64,000 bases of DNA from Oreohelix idahoensis (lineage: Eukaryota > Mollusca > Gastropoda > Stylommatophora > Oreohelicidae). The translations under genes were made by a program, and so were the position numbers. The notes below the pieces were generated by a model. That model saw nothing but the letters and a program-made list of their open reading frames with translations. It had not been told where the DNA came from and did no database searches. Positions within the stretch are counted from its first letter, which is position 1, and every line of letters begins with the position of its first letter. Shown here piece after piece: positions 1 through 11,883 of the stretch. The stretch is from NCBI GenBank assembly GCA_024509875.1, contig JAMPIV010014146.1:53979-117978 (forward strand), given 5' to 3'.

Positions 1-41
1 CCAATATGCCTCAATGGGCGTGTAACGGGTTCCTTTACCTT
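1..41 (-). repeat. Short dispersed motif, copy 1
   Basis: Reverse complement of a roughly 45-50 bp motif with core GGATCCCGTTACACG that recurs near 20.0 kb and 60.5 kb. This copy is cut by the window edge. It is probably part of a longer uncharacterised dispersed repeat. Confidence 0.6.
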
Positions 42-736
42 TTTCTCTTAGCACCTAGAACATCCCAGTGAATTATAATGATAAACTTAACACATTACAT
101 CACTTAAATTCTAATTTCTATTACCGCAATCAGAAATGAAACAATCTCCACGGAATGCTATAACACACTTTCACAATGGCTCTAGAATAACGAGCTAGAT
201 TTTCCAAAATTTCTGAGCGACTAGATAACTGACTTTGAGAGGACGGAGTTTTTTACAGAACTGGTGTTATTTCACTGAAGTGTGCAATAATTCACGCCTT
301 CGGCCGTATCAAGGAAAATCAATGAGTTCGACTCCCTAGGTAAAGGATTTTCCTGTTTCCTCGCTCGCGATGCCGAAACGACATCACAAAGCCCTGGCCA
401 TGCGAACAGGCCTTCTTTGATTTCGTCCCTCTGCCGTAGATCAAATAATTTAAGTCCCCTGGGATCACGGACATCAAATGTGGTCGGTAAATATTATTAT
501 CGCCCCTTGCATTTGCTACCGACGTCTGATCTGTCACTATCGATGATTGACATCTCAGCTGGCTTGGGAACTCAGGTAAACACCCCGGTTCGCTCCCCTC
601 TTGTTAAGACTGTCGGGTGCGAAAATTTATAATGGCTCATTAGCGCATGTAAACAGAAAAAATAGGCGTGGCTTCAAAAGTGAGTCTTCAGTCAGCGAAT
701 GGCGTGTGTTTTGCGTAGCAAAATTATAAACCTTAG
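42..736. other. No recognisable gene
   Basis: Mixed-composition DNA with short open frames on both strands, none with recognisable motifs. I see no RNA gene or repeat that can be named. Confidence 0.5.
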
Positions 737-750
737 ATGGGGAAGCAAGG

Positions 751-1022
751 GAGCCGCGCTGGTGTAATGGCTTCGGCGTTGTACTGGCGACCAGGTGTTC
801 ATGGTTCAAACCCGGGCGTCGGCGTTTGAAGAAATGTTTACGGCCGGAAATTTGACTGAATAGCCTGAACGGCTCCTGTGATAAACCCTCTGTGGATGGG
901 AAGGAGCTTCGCTCCTGACCGGGTTGGAAGGAAAGTCCTCAGGTTCCCCAGCCTCTCAATGACATGTCATTGGGCCGAAGGGCTGAAAGCCCAAGTGCCG
1001 CTGGTTTAAAAAATAAAAAAAA
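751..1022 (+). repeat. tRNA-headed SINE, family S1, copy 1
   Basis: The 5' end carries a pol III A-box-like stretch (TGGTGTAATGG) and a B box (GGTTCAAACCC), as in tRNA-derived SINEs. The body contains tight hairpin-forming segments and the palindrome AATGACATGTCATT, and it ends in an A-rich tail. Near-identical copies lie at 3053-3328 and 10806-11080 on the other strand. An imperfect target duplication, ATGGGGAAGCAAGG at 737-750 and ATGTGGAAGCAAAGG at 1023-1037, brackets the copy, so this is a retrotransposed insertion and not a tRNA gene. Confidence 0.85.
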
Positions 1023-1063
1023 ATGTGGAAGCAAAGGTGGTCGGATCACTGTTGCACTATTTA

Positions 1064-1221
<158 letters not shown>

Positions 1222-1506
1222 CATTTTTAATAAGTTTGGGAAACACTGGCATGAATCATGTACGAGAGAAATTATCTCTCATGACACAAAAATTGCAGGC
1301 TAATGTGGCATGTAGGTCTAGGCGACCCTCCAGGGCGTGAACGAAACAACCAATGTTAGGTGGTAGTCATTTAACTGTCCTCATCAAACACATCTGTAGA
1401 AGATTCTTTTCTCACGAATTGGGGGCCCTTGAAATATGGATATATAGGAGAACGATGGCCCTGTGTGGTTCACGCGGGTCTGTGTCAATCAATCAATCTA
1501 TACACT

Positions 1507-1700
1507 TTAGCTCCCCGGGGAGCATAGGCCTTCAACAAACACATGCCAAGTCTTCCTGTCCTGTGCCATCCGCTCAAGTTCTTTCCATGTTTTTCTCATA
1601 ATTTTAGTCGGCAACCCAGACTCCTTTCGGCTGTCTCTGGGTTGCTTCATGCGCCTCTTTTCCAGAGGACCTTCTTCTGTCTTGGGCAGCTGAGTTAATT
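1507..1700 (-). pseudogene. LINE 3' fragment, family b
   Basis: The minus-strand frame ends in a peptide with the pattern TWKELERMAQDRKTWHVFVEG followed by LCSPG. This is the usual extreme C-terminus of RTE-like non-LTR reverse transcriptases (W-E-AQDR-W-VGLC). Related fragments lie at 16210-16410 and, inverted, at 14040-14260. Only the last part of the ORF is present, so this is a 5'-truncated dead copy. Clade assignment is inference. Confidence 0.6.
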
Positions 1701-1809
1701 TATATTCTGTATTTGACTTGTCCATATTTGTTGAAGAGTTTTTTGGGTAAAAAGTTTTTTTTTTAACGGGATGGGGTAACCAGATCCATGCCCAACCCTG
1801 CTTAGTCAC

Positions 1810-2035
1810 ACAGGTGGGGGTCCTGTGGGGAGACAAAGAAAGAATAAGACTGCTGCTTCCTCAAGCATGTCGTAAGGGGCGACTAATATGCGATTTTGCA
1901 TGGGGCTGGAAACCTGATTATGTAAAACACATTACTGTGGAAACTAACACTACAAGAGCACATGAATTCTTGGTGAAGACTTAGCAAGGGCACTTGTAGT
2001 GAAGGTTCCGTGCTCCATAAGGAGTGAAGAAGAAG
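1810..2035 (+). repeat. Dispersed repeat, S2 tail segment, copy 1
   Basis: Shares ordered blocks with 17498-17705 and with the flanks of the 42-bp array at 59.3-60.5 kb: a GGGG(A/T)C start, a GACAAAGAA-AATAAGACT-like block, CATGTCGTA, GTAAAAC-A-TTAC, AGAGCAC(A/G)TG and TGCTCCATA. It ends in a GAAGAA-rich tail. In the 17.2-kb copy this segment follows a tRNA-headed SINE body, so these are probably 5'-truncated copies of one long SINE. Confidence 0.6.
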
Positions 2036-2275
2036 AAAAAAATGAAGAAGGAAGAAAGAAGAATGCATATATAATGGAAAGAGAAAGTCATAGAATAGCT
2101 AGGAAGGATACGAGAATTATTGAAGGAGATAAAAACGAACCAGATGAAATATTTTGGACAAATAAAGAGACACAACACTTTGTTGTAAACCATAATAGAG
2201 AAGGAAGAGTGGACGGCAAATGACCAAGAGGAAGACTATTCCAAAAGAGCGAAGAGAGGACATCAAGAGGTGGAC

Positions 2276-2436
2276 AGGACAGAGTCGATCAGAGTGCACC
2301 ATCAAGACAAGAGACAGGACAGAGTCGATCAGAGTGCACCATCAAGACAAGAGACAGGACAGAAGTCTACCAGAGTGCACCATCAAGACAAGAGACAGGA
2401 CAGAAGTCTACCAGAGTGCACCATCAAGACAAGAGA
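2276..2436. repeat. 40/41-bp minisatellite, four units
   Basis: Four tandem units, each containing CAGAGTGCACCATCAAGACA. Two carry GAGTCGATC and two carry the one-base-longer GAAGTCTACC variant at the same place, giving an AABB order. Confidence 0.9.
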
Positions 2437-2440
2437 TAGA

Positions 2441-3039
2441 GGACGCTGGGGATTCAAAGCACCGACCTAGATAGTAAAGATGGCGGCTGATTTTATCATT
2501 CCATTCCTGCATGACTGTAGCTTTTAGCTTTGGATGGATAGGGGGGAAAAAGTGATTTAAACAGTATTTTCAACTACAGTATCTAGGAAGTCAGTTATTG
2601 TCATCTGTTAAAGACAAAAAAGCTTGTCAGTCGTCCAACGTGACGAATTGACCGCCAGGCAGATACTGTTTCTTTCTGGGGAGTGCTCAGTTCAAAACTC
2701 CCAGGCACGTCGCCCCATATCTCTAGTTTAGTTTTATTCTGTTGGTGAATAATGATTATGCAAGTCATCTCACAATACATATCCCTTCATTTCTCTATCA
2801 GTATCCACGACCCAACATCTCAGCTGTTGCACGTTTTTCCATTCTCCTCTTTGTCACAGCCGTACCTCCTCCCACAACGCATTTTTACCTCTTCATTCCT
2901 GAGCACTTTCTATCGTTGGCGTTATTGCCAGCAACGAACGTGTTTTCTTTTTTAATGTCTACATCTCCTGTTATATCTCATCGTCTCTCCTTTACCCTGT
3001 CATCCGAATTTCTACTGGCATCACAATGACACGTGATTT
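2441..3039. other. No recognisable gene
   Basis: Unremarkable AT-rich DNA with short open frames and no recognisable motif. Confidence 0.5.
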
Positions 3040-3052
3040 GAGTTTATTCATT

Positions 3053-3328
3053 TTTTTTTTTTTTATAACCAGCGGCACTCGAGCTTTCCGGCTCTTTCGG
3101 CCCAATGACATGTCATTGCGAGGCTGGGGGGTCAGTGGACTTTCCTTCCAACCCGGTCAGGAGCTTCGCTCCTTCCCATCCACACGGGATTTATGTGCAG
3201 GAGCCGTTCAGGTTATTCAGTCAAATTTCCGGTCGTAAACATTTCTTCAAACGCCGACGGCCGGGTTTGAACCATGAACACCTGGTCGCCAGTACAACGT
3301 CGTAGCCATTGCACCAGCGCGGCTCCCG
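3053..3328 (-). repeat. tRNA-headed SINE, family S1, copy 2
   Basis: Reverse-complement copy of the 751-1022 element, including the B box, hairpins and central palindrome; the T run at 3051-3064 is its poly(A) tail. A perfect 13-bp target duplication, GAGTTTATTCATT, lies at 3040-3052 and 3329-3341, so both boundaries are secure. Confidence 0.93.
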
Positions 3329-3584
3329 AGTTTATTCATTAATCACCTTGTGAGCATTCAGATCCATTTTTAGGCCCGTCTTAGACCTTTTCATGTATTT
3401 TAAATAATCCTGATGTTATTTTTCCGATTGGTTTTATTTTTGTGTGTGAATTTTTTGTTACAATGTTTGTTTGGTTTTTTTTCTCAAATTTTTTATCTGG
3501 CAACCCTGCTACCTGCTTCAACCCCCTCTCCCCTTCCCCCCTTTTTCACCACAGCTTCTTCTGCAGTGGGGCTACCTTTGCCTA

Positions 3585-3716
3585 ATGCTTAAAGTAACAT
3601 GTGGGAATGAAAGGATATAGTATGCAAGGTAAATGAGAGTGGAAGGTCAGAGTGTTAGACGGGCCTGCGCGCCCAATTCTTAACCCTTCGAAAATAAAGT
3701 TCGTTCGTTCGTTCAC
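3585..3716 (+). repeat. GTTC-tailed dispersed repeat, copy 1
   Basis: Contains TTAGACGGGCCTGCGCGCCC, then AAAATAAAGTTCG and a short (GTTC)n tail. Three relatives share this arrangement (about 21.4, 56.6 and 56.8 kb), all on the plus strand. A conserved 3' end running into a microsatellite tail is typical of SINE or LINE 3' ends. Confidence 0.75.
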
Positions 3717-3859
3717 TCATTAGAATGGTATCAAGTCCAGTCATAGATATTTCAAGATTATATTGTCCCACTCCCCATCCCCGGCCCCCTTTTGATAGTT
3801 GGACAACGTAGAAATTATTGAAAGAAGAGACTTGTAAAAAGACCAATGTTTGCAGCATG

Positions 3860-4100
3860 CTCCGTATAGTTCGCGGGGGTCTGTGATGAGACAAATTATG
3901 AGAATCGAGCTACTGCACCTTCAGGCGTAAGGCATGAGGTGACTTGCATGAGGTTGTGTAAGGGTGGATAGCAGCCTCATAATATTAAACAAATAGCTAA
4001 ATAAATCACTGCTGCTTTGATATAGGCTTCATACAAGGAAAGTCAGCTTAAATGGTAGCTTTATGCTCCATAACGGGCAAAAAGGAAATGGTGGTGATGT
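3860..4100 (+). repeat. S2 tail segment, copy 2 (diverged)
   Basis: Follows the same order of blocks as 1810-2035 (CGGGGGTCT, CTGCACC, GGCATGAGGT, GAGGTTGTG, TATGCTCCATA) but is more diverged. It begins CGCGGGGGTCTG and ends in a GGTGGTGATG-like tail. Confidence 0.5.
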
Positions 4101-4564
4101 TTACAACATAAAACATTGACGGTGTAAAAGCGCTATATAATAAAAATAATAATAATAATAAATCTTTGAAGGACCGAGGACTAGAATGGAACCAGGCCAG
4201 GAGGAAGACAGCCGATAGGATAGTCTGGCGCTCTCTCTCTCTTCCAAACCTCTACACCTCACGGTAGAAGGGGAACGACTAAGTAAGTATAATAATAATA
4301 ATAACAATAATAATGGTCATTATTATCATACAGGGCCTTTGAAACACAGTTTTAAACATCTCTTGCGCCCCGGCTACGCATGCAACGAATATAGATGAGA
4401 CAATTTGCTGTAATCGCAACTTGTGCTCCTTATCTCAGCCCTAAGCGGCTGTCCCCATTACCCATCCTTGCTTCGGAACTGAATAATAAATAATAAAATT
4501 ATAATAAGAAGGAAAAAGAAGCGGGCCGGGAGGGAGAAATGTGATCTCCTTAAGAGGCCACTGG

Positions 4565-4565
<1 letters not shown>
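4101..4565. other. No gene; AAT-rich microsatellites
   Basis: Contains short (AAT)n and (ATAATA)n runs and otherwise unremarkable sequence. No coding signal. Confidence 0.5.

Positions 4566-4648
<83 letters not shown>
4566..4648. repeat. (AG)n microsatellite
   Basis: About 40 uninterrupted AG units. Confidence 0.97.
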
Positions 4649-4653
<5 letters not shown>

Positions 4654-4863
4654 CTTAAAATAACACATCTGACAGCTGGACAACTTTTATTACCCAGGTC
4701 ATTGGCATTTTGTGCCATCTTATTAATATGTGCACGAGTTGTGAGATGTCCATGTTCTATTTTGACAATATTGATCTGCCAGGAGCGGTAAGATTCCTGA
4801 AGTTTTGACGTTTAATCTGCACGTGTCTGTCAATGTATAACGCCAGTCGAGAAATGCTTAGGG

Positions 4864-5085
4864 CAGGGATGCTCAACTTATGCGCTTCTACCCCCCAGAA
4901 ATTAGGTTGCTGGAAACACTTCGATAGATCTCGACCCTTACGGTTCCCTTACTCGAAGTTTTATGCGGCATGCCTTTGGTGGAATTCCTCAAATTAATTT
5001 TTACTTGTCAATTTTGGTTCATGGGTTTCCAGATTCACTAACTGTGACATTTGGGTCGTGGTCGTAAGAAGGTTGAGAACCACTG
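4864..5085. mobile_element. hAT-like MITE, diverged
   Basis: The ends resemble the CAGTGGTTCTCAACC class of hAT termini: left CAGGGATGCTCAAC, right GTTGAGAACCACTG. The flanking octamers GCTTAGGG (4856-4863) and GCACAGGG (5086-5093) match at six of eight positions, as an aged 8-bp hAT target duplication would. There is no transposase, so it is non-autonomous. Confidence 0.55.
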
Positions 5086-5119
5086 GCACAGGGAAACATG
5101 GAGGGAAGAATCCCTAGAG

Positions 5120-5241
5120 ATACTGCGAAAGAGAGAGAGAAGAGAGGGAGAGATAAATAGAGAAGAGAAAAAGATAAAGAGAGACAATAAAGAGAGGGAG
5201 AGAGAGAATGAGAAATGAAAGAAGAGAGAGATTGGGGAGAG

Positions 5242-5278
<37 letters not shown>
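5120..5278. repeat. GA-rich purine tract
   Basis: Imperfect (GAGA)n with A-rich interruptions ending in about 12 perfect AG units. Ser-Leu-rich minus-strand frames here are repeat artefacts. Confidence 0.9.
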
Positions 5279-5280
<2 letters not shown>

Positions 5281-5380
5281 TGGCATGAATCGTGCTGGTG
5301 GTACACGGCACTTTCAGACTGGAAACATTTATAAGTACTTTTACTGCAAGCTGAGTTGGGGGGGGGGTGATAGGTGAATA

Positions 5381-5610
5381 TAGTCCTATAGCAGATACTG
5401 CCGTAGGTGAAGTGTTATAGACCACTGTACTAGGTCCAGCTTAGATAAGTGGGATGACCAGTTCACTTCGTCGCCCTTTCCTTCCCTAACACAAGAGCAG
5501 AGTCAGGTACCCATTAACAGCTAGGCAGACTGGAGCGGAACGCCACAGTGTTACGAAACTGGTATTTTTTCCTCGAGTGGCCGGCACTCAAACCACTCTG
5601 CCACACGGAT
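5381..5610 (-). repeat. tRNA-headed SINE, family S2, copy 1
   Basis: On the minus strand this has a tRNA-like head (CAGAGTGGTTTGAG, then a B-box-like stretch), the CCAGTCTGCCTAGCTG block, an AAGGAAAGGGCGACGAAG block and a CCTAGTACAGTGG region. The same order is found in the 17.2-kb, 14.3/15.5-kb and 27.4-kb copies. Divergence suggests an old insertion. Confidence 0.7.
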
Positions 5611-6608
5611 ATTTTAAGGGGTAAAGAATAAAATAAAGAAGAGGCAGAATAAAACGAAAAGGAAAAAAACAATTGTCGAAACTAACACTAACAAATCAAC
5701 ACTAGCTGATTGTGATATAAATGCAGGTGGGTTAGAATGGATGGAAGTATAACAATACATTCAGAAAGCTAGCTGGAGGAAGGAAAACAGTAAGGCTGCA
5801 CAATACGCGTTTAGTACAAACAATTCAAATAAAAGTGGTACGTTAGAAGGGCTTCATCAGCGGAGTAGCAATAATAGCTTTTAAATGACGAAAGGCCAAT
5901 ATTCCCAGGCGTTCGTGACGGCAAGCCAGTTTTCGGGGTCTGTACTTTTGAACTAATTAAATAAATACACATAAACGAATGCCGTTTGGATGGTCCTGGG
6001 TTCGAGTCGCCGGTAAGCCTATCGTTTCTGTTGTTTTTCTGTTGTCTAGCTTTCTACTTGGTTTTTTCCTACGAGTGCATAGTATTACCTGTATATGTCT
6101 ACTTATTTATTTATTCGGGACCCAAAGATGCAGCAATAGAGAATGCAGTCAGCGACCCATAGCTCGACTGCTTGCGTCAGGGTCAGCGAACCAGAGCTGA
6201 CCAAGACCCTACTCCACCTCTACGTGGTGGTCCTGGAAACAAGCTGCATCACTGCAGTCTGGCTGAGAGAGTAGGGATCGAAGAGGGAAGGCAAACCCGG
6301 TCCCAAAATATGCCGTGCTGAAGTCGGAGGTGTCGGCCGAAAGGCGCAGATATCGCAACTCCGGTGTAAACAGACACAACACAACCAACGTTCTTTTCAG
6401 GACGAACGAGGAAGAAGAAGAATTTATTTATTCTGTGTTCACCAGGCCTCGCGGTTCTCTCTTTATTTATTATACTTGTGAACTAGGTTTTTTTTTTCGT
6501 GTTGTACCAATTTGATATTTGTTTAATTCTCCTCATACACCAGACCAAAAGGCCTGTTATGCACTGGACATGCGACCTAATATAACCGATGTACCGTGTG
6601 ACTCAATC
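5611..6608. other. No gene; possible SINE fragment
   Basis: Around 5983-6012 GGTCCTGGGTTCGAGTC resembles a pol III B box, but there is no convincing A box or second copy. The rest is unassigned. Confidence 0.4.
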
Positions 6609-6690
6609 AGCCTTTCTCAAACTTTTTATCCTGAAGGAACCCTTGAAATAATTTTCAGGTCTCACGGAACCCCTGCACAAAAATCATAAT
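6609..6690. mobile_element. hAT-like terminal fragment
   Basis: Contains CCTTTCTCAAACTTTTTATC and two GGAACCC blocks, resembling the ends of hAT MITEs whose relatives lie at 9.9-10.4 kb. Only one end is recognisable. Confidence 0.4.
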
Positions 6691-6850
<160 letters not shown>

Positions 6851-8624
6851 TGTCGTGAAACATTCTAAATCCACATATATAAATTAAAAGGTAAATGTAA
6901 AGCCTAACACATAAATTCAATAAAAGGAAAGAGAAATGGTTAAAGACCCGTGCTTTCCAATAGCGTACGCCTGTGTTAATAGAACGTCATGCTAGTTGAA
7001 CAATTAAAAACCCCTGTTTTATGCTTCGCTGCATATTCTCAGCTTTCACGTTGATAGTAAAGCCTACTGCATCACTACACGCTTTCTACAATAAAACGTG
7101 TACTGTATTTCTAAGAAAACCTTAAGCTAGGCACACTGCGTAATGACCTAAATTAATACTTCCATTAATTTCATTTTATACACTACGTTAACATAAACGG
7201 AAAGACAGATGAACTTAGGATAGAGAGAGGGAGGGCTGAAAGCAGGAACGCATGCAACACGAACACGCGTCTCGAGATATACAATTAATGCCACCCTCCC
7301 CGCGCGAAAGGCCAGAGGCACTAACTTTTTTTCAAATAGACCGTGATAAAAAACACTACAACTACGAGAGTTAGGTTTAAAAACCTGAAAAACGCTTATT
7401 AGGAAACATGACATTATACTGGTTTACGTTTGAAAGCCTGACAGTACAGCAGACACCCTAAAAGTTTGGAAGTGAGGAGGTGGTAACAGCACGACTATCC
7501 TAGAAGAAAATACATATTTTGAACGCCGCCACTTAGCTCCCTTAAAACTTATATATTTGGGTTCCTTAGGACTTGCTGACAAAGAATATGTTAAGTGTTA
7601 CGCAAATAGTCTAGGAATTAACAAATTATAGCCAAAAGAAAATAGTGAGGGTGTCAGACAACACACACAAAAAATAATCGCACAGTGGCATGTTTTGAAA
7701 CCACTATTTTACGGGAAATGGGCCACCATGTAAAATCCTATTTGATTGGATAGAAGTAAATGTAAGGCTAAACACGATTAGTCGGACTTCAAATACTAAT
7801 TCTTTGTTGTTAGGGGAAACGGTAGTAAGGGTACTTTTTTTGAAAAGCTGTGTAAACATGGCCCGATTGGTTAGACCCGCCAATATAGTCAATTAGGAGC
7901 GTCAGGTCAGTGCCACATTTTAAAATAAACTTACTAAGAAACAGTGCGTTGAGAGCCAGATCATATTTTGCTAAATAAAAGTCTGGGACAGAGGCAGATC
8001 GGAATTTGTGCCATTATTCATCGCCAGTCAACGTATCTGTGTATTATTTCCATGAATTGTGGTAAGCTTGAAATATTTGATATCTTTTTAATGAAAATTG
8101 AATGTAAATTGATAATTTATGTCTGTATATGTGTGTGGTTCAGTAGCCAACATGAGGCAAAGCCTAAATATTGCTCCAACCTGAACAGGACGTGTCGGAG
8201 AAAAGTAAAACTGCATGGAATTGCCAAACAGTACACTGACACCTATCTTATTGACTAGAAAGAACTAATGCTGGAATTGCAGAGGCGTAGTAACCATTTA
8301 GGAGGAGAATACTGGTGTAAATTGTTTCAGATGAAGCTAGCAGTTGGCCTATCGCTCTGAACTCAGTGTTTGTTATGTATTGTGTTCAGTGTGGAAATAG
8401 ATTATAAATTAGTTATGAAGTAGGAGGTACAACCTTCTTGTTTCAGGGACTGTGGTCCTAGTTATTGAAGCAGCACCTGGTCTGAGTTTTGCTGAAATCC
8501 AGAGGCTGACAGCATACTCCTTGGTCCAGATAGCGACCAGTGAGGTGTCTCCAGAACACAGGAAGCTTTCGAGCAGAGGAGTCTTTTCCTGCCGCCATCA
8601 CGAAAGATAAGCTTCTGTGGCCAG
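6851..8624. other. No recognisable gene
   Basis: About 1.8 kb of AT-rich DNA. Open frames of up to 96 codons show no recognisable domain. I see nothing to annotate. Confidence 0.45.
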
Positions 8625-8770
8625 AGTCTTCTTCTTCTTCCGTCCTTAGCCACAGACCGTCAAAGCAGTCAGTGGCCATTACGCCTAGTGGCGTCTTAGG
8701 GCAACAGCAGATAGGTTTTCTTTGCCATTGTTTCCCATCACGCCTAGTGGCGTCTTTAGGGCAACGGCAA
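8625..8770 (-). pseudogene. LINE 3' end fragment, family a, with internal duplication
   Basis: Matches the end of the LINE copies at 14.4 and 26.3 kb: a (GAA)n tail (TTCTTCTTCTTC on the plus strand), CAGTCAGTGGCCAT, and CGCCTAGTGGCGTCTT coding for the final ALQDATRRDG-like residues. The CGCCTAGTGGCGTCTT plus GGGCAAC block occurs twice, at about 8681-8704 and 8740-8764, so this truncated copy carries a short tandem duplication. Confidence 0.65.
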
Positions 8771-9510
8771 ATCAACCCATTTGCTGTTGTTTCCGTAATC
8801 GAAGTGACTGGCAAACGGGTGATCAGCCCGTTGTTTGTGGCCAGAGTAGCTCAACATTATGTGCCCCCTCAAAAATTGACATTTTGTTAAACACAGAGGG
8901 ACAATTAATTGATTCAAATGACAGGAACTGAGAACTTTTCCCAATACTATTTCCCCGATAATCAAACACTTGAAGTCATGATGAAAAACAACAACCAAGC
9001 TTGAACAAAACCAGTATTACCTCATATTACTACTGCACAAATTACACACATAGAATAATAATAATAAACTATGTTCATATATATAAACTGTGTACATAAT
9101 ACTTGTAATTACATTTGATTGTGATTCCTGGTTCACTGTGTAGTTGAATCAGGATACCCATTATTGAAAGAATTAATACATATATTTTTAAACTTAAACA
9201 CTTGACTCATTTAAGATAGTCTTATAGAGTGTTATATGTGTGTGAGTGTCACAGTGTTGTAAAGTGTTGTGGAATAAAATAAATTGTTTATCTGTCTGTT
9301 GTTGTTGTGACTTACACTTCATCATTTTCATAACCCTAGACATTTCACGTAGTCATCACAATATTCCAGAATAATTCTGACTGAGGTATAAATGTGGTAG
9401 CAAGTAAGGTCATCTGTAATACACCACACTTATTAGATACAGATACCTTCACAGCTGATCTCAGTCAGTACACTAAGTCCCCTATAAATATTTATAACAT
9501 CCCATTTTAC
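8771..9510. other. No recognisable gene
   Basis: AT-rich sequence with short GTTGTTGTTG and AATAATAAT runs. No coding signal. Confidence 0.5.
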
Positions 9511-9668
<158 letters not shown>

Positions 9669-9931
9669 ATGGTGCGCTTACTGACATGATCAGTAAGTTG
9701 TAAATATAAATTGATTTTATTTAATGTTATTTACAAAATGAACATTTATTGACAATGTTAAATAGAAAAGCTACTAAACATGACAGGATAAAGCAGTAGG
9801 GATTGAACAAAAATATAGCCTGTTCCGTCGCTACACACCACTGGTTCTTCTAACATCGCTGGGCGAGCAAAGTTAAAAAAAAAAAAAAGTATATATTTTT
9901 TCAATCCCTGTCTCTCGCGAAACCTCTAGAG

Positions 9932-10316
9932 TAGTGTTTCTCAAGCGGTGTGCCGCGGCATACTAATTTGCCGCCGCGCCTATCAAAGTGTGCTGGGCAA
10001 AAATTTTATAAATTTACCACATGAAGAATATTTTTAGTGATCATGTAATATAAAACTGATCTTACAGCTTGAATTCATTCACTAGTAATTGGAGCAATTG
10101 CTTTGAACAAAGATAGATATACTTCAAAATTATTTTAAACAATTGAAAGAGAATCAAATTGAGTTTTCTTTATTCTAAAGTACCCACAAATTAGTGTATT
10201 TAATGTAGTATATATCACTGTAGTTTTTTATTCAGAAGCGGGGTCAGATAGGTGTGCCGCAAATTATTAGAAAATTGAAAAGTGTTCTGTGAACACAGAA
10301 AGGTTGAGAAACACTG
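9932..10316. mobile_element. hAT-like MITE with 8-bp target duplication
   Basis: Left end TAGTGTTTCTCAA and right end TTGAGAAACACTG form a short terminal inverted repeat of the hAT type. The flanking octamers CTCTAGAG (9924-9931) and CTCTAGAT (10317-10324) match at seven of eight positions, the hAT target-duplication length. It is 385 bp, AT-rich and has no coding capacity. Confidence 0.75.
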
Positions 10317-10324
10317 CTCTAGAT

Positions 10325-10385
10325 ACCTCTTGCGGAACCCTAGGGTTCCGTGGAACCCCGGTTGAGAAACTCTGGTCTGGGTTGA
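10325..10385. mobile_element. Terminal part of a second hAT-like MITE (host of the insertion)
   Basis: GGAACCCTAGGGTTCCGTGG followed by CCGGTTGAGAAACTCTGG looks like the right end of a different hAT MITE. The element at 9932-10316 appears to have inserted inside it; its left part would lie just before 9924 (TCTCGCGAAACC). Confidence 0.45.
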
Positions 10386-10790
10386 ACGGGATGCACCTCG
10401 CCAATACGGGGCAAATCTTCTGTTTAAAAAAAAAATAATTTACAATGATGTATAACGTTAATATACTTAAAAATGTGGAAAAAAACTGAACCATAAACCT
10501 TAAAATTATAGGAAAATACAAAAAGCGACAGAAAATGCTTTGCTTCAGACAGGGAAAAACCATCACGTCCTGTATTGATCAAAGCTTGTGGAGGGGTAGT
10601 CTTGACCTAATCAGAATGTAATACGTGTGTCTTAGTGTTACGAACTCATTCTTTCATTGTGTACATTACCGATTGGGCGCAACCGATTTGTCGCGCCATT
10701 TCCTACCGTCTCTAGTGTTATGGTTAATGTTTACTGTTCACGATTTTGTGGTGCGAAATATGGACATTTAAGATTTTTAAAAATAACACT
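10386..10790. other. No recognisable gene
   Basis: AT-rich unassigned sequence. Confidence 0.5.
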
Positions 10791-10805
10791 CCATAAGTTG
10801 TTCAT

Positions 10806-11080
10806 TTTTTTTTTTTTTCCTTAACCAGCGGCACTTGGGCTTTCAGCCCTTCGGCCCAATGACATGTCATTGCGAGGCTGGGGAACCTGAGGACTTTCCT
10901 TCCAACCCGGTCAGGAGCTTCGCTCCTTCCCATCCACAGAGGGTTTATCACAGGAGCCGTTCAGGTTATTCAGTCAAATTTCCGGCCGTAAACATTTCTT
11001 CAAACGCTGATGCCCGGGTTTGAACCATGAACACCTGGTCGCCAGTACAACGCCGAAGCCATTACACCAGCGCGGCTCCC
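10806..11080 (-). repeat. tRNA-headed SINE, family S1, copy 3
   Basis: Third copy of the hairpin-rich SINE, antisense to copy 1; the T run at its left edge is the poly(A) tail. A perfect target duplication, ATAAGTTGTTCAT, lies at 10793-10805 and 11081-11093. Sequence agreement with the other two copies is very high by eye, pointing to recent activity. Confidence 0.94.
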
Positions 11081-11093
11081 ATAAGTTGTTCAT

Positions 11094-11883
11094 ATACTGA
11101 AGAGGAATACATGATTCTGGGTAACACGAACAAACACCTAGTTGTATAACTATAACAGTGAAGGAAGAAATGGTGAGAAATCAAGATCGGACTGAAAATA
11201 TTTGGGATCAATTAGAATATCCGAATACTGGAAGCAACAATGGAGGAAGCGTGAACATGCTTCATAAGGAGCAAACAATATTGAATAGCACGATTTTTCT
11301 CAGTCTCCCTGTAACCTTTTACCCCCGGGGAGTCCAGAACAAGGACCGCCTTTTAATGCTGTCACCACGTTTCCTCAGTGTGTCTCCTATCCATCGCCAT
11401 CGTCTTCTTCTCATCTCTGGTTCCACTGACACTTGTCTGGTTCTGTCTTCTGGTCATTATAAATCCTCATGCATTGCTATTTTATCATTGGTGTCTGCTA
11501 TGAATTTCTTAGTTTTTTTAAATTTGCAAGCGACGGACACACCCGTCATCAGCGCAAGTCCACTTTATCTCATTGACATATTGTTCCTGGGTGATGATAT
11601 TAAAAAAAAAAAAAAAACGTATTGCTCTGTGAATATTTTATACAGGACCTCACAAATTCTAACGTTAGCGGGACAGACACATTGAGATGCTAGGAAAAGA
11701 AGAAAAAAAGTGTTATAGAGATTCTAATTCGACGAACACTGACAACATTTCCTCAACAATCTTCTGTGACGAGTATAATTAATTCAGTGTCTTTGCCGCG
11801 TTTGGTTGTGATGTCTCTTTCTTTCTTTCTTTTTCTGTTTCTTTCTTTTTGTGGTGGGTAGGTTTCTATTTTTTTTTTAAAGT
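11094..11883. other. No clear gene; possible LINE b trace
   Basis: A 175-codon open frame (11158-11685, +) has no recognisable domain. The block CCCCGGGGAGTCCAGAACAA near 11325-11345 resembles part of the LINE b fragments at 14.1 and 16.35 kb, so some of this may be very old LINE sequence. The segment 11815-11880 is T/C-rich. Confidence 0.4.

Noticed and set aside
751..830. tRNA gene on the plus strand
   Set aside because: It is the tRNA-like head of SINE S1 with poly(A) tail and target duplication; no proper acceptor stem.
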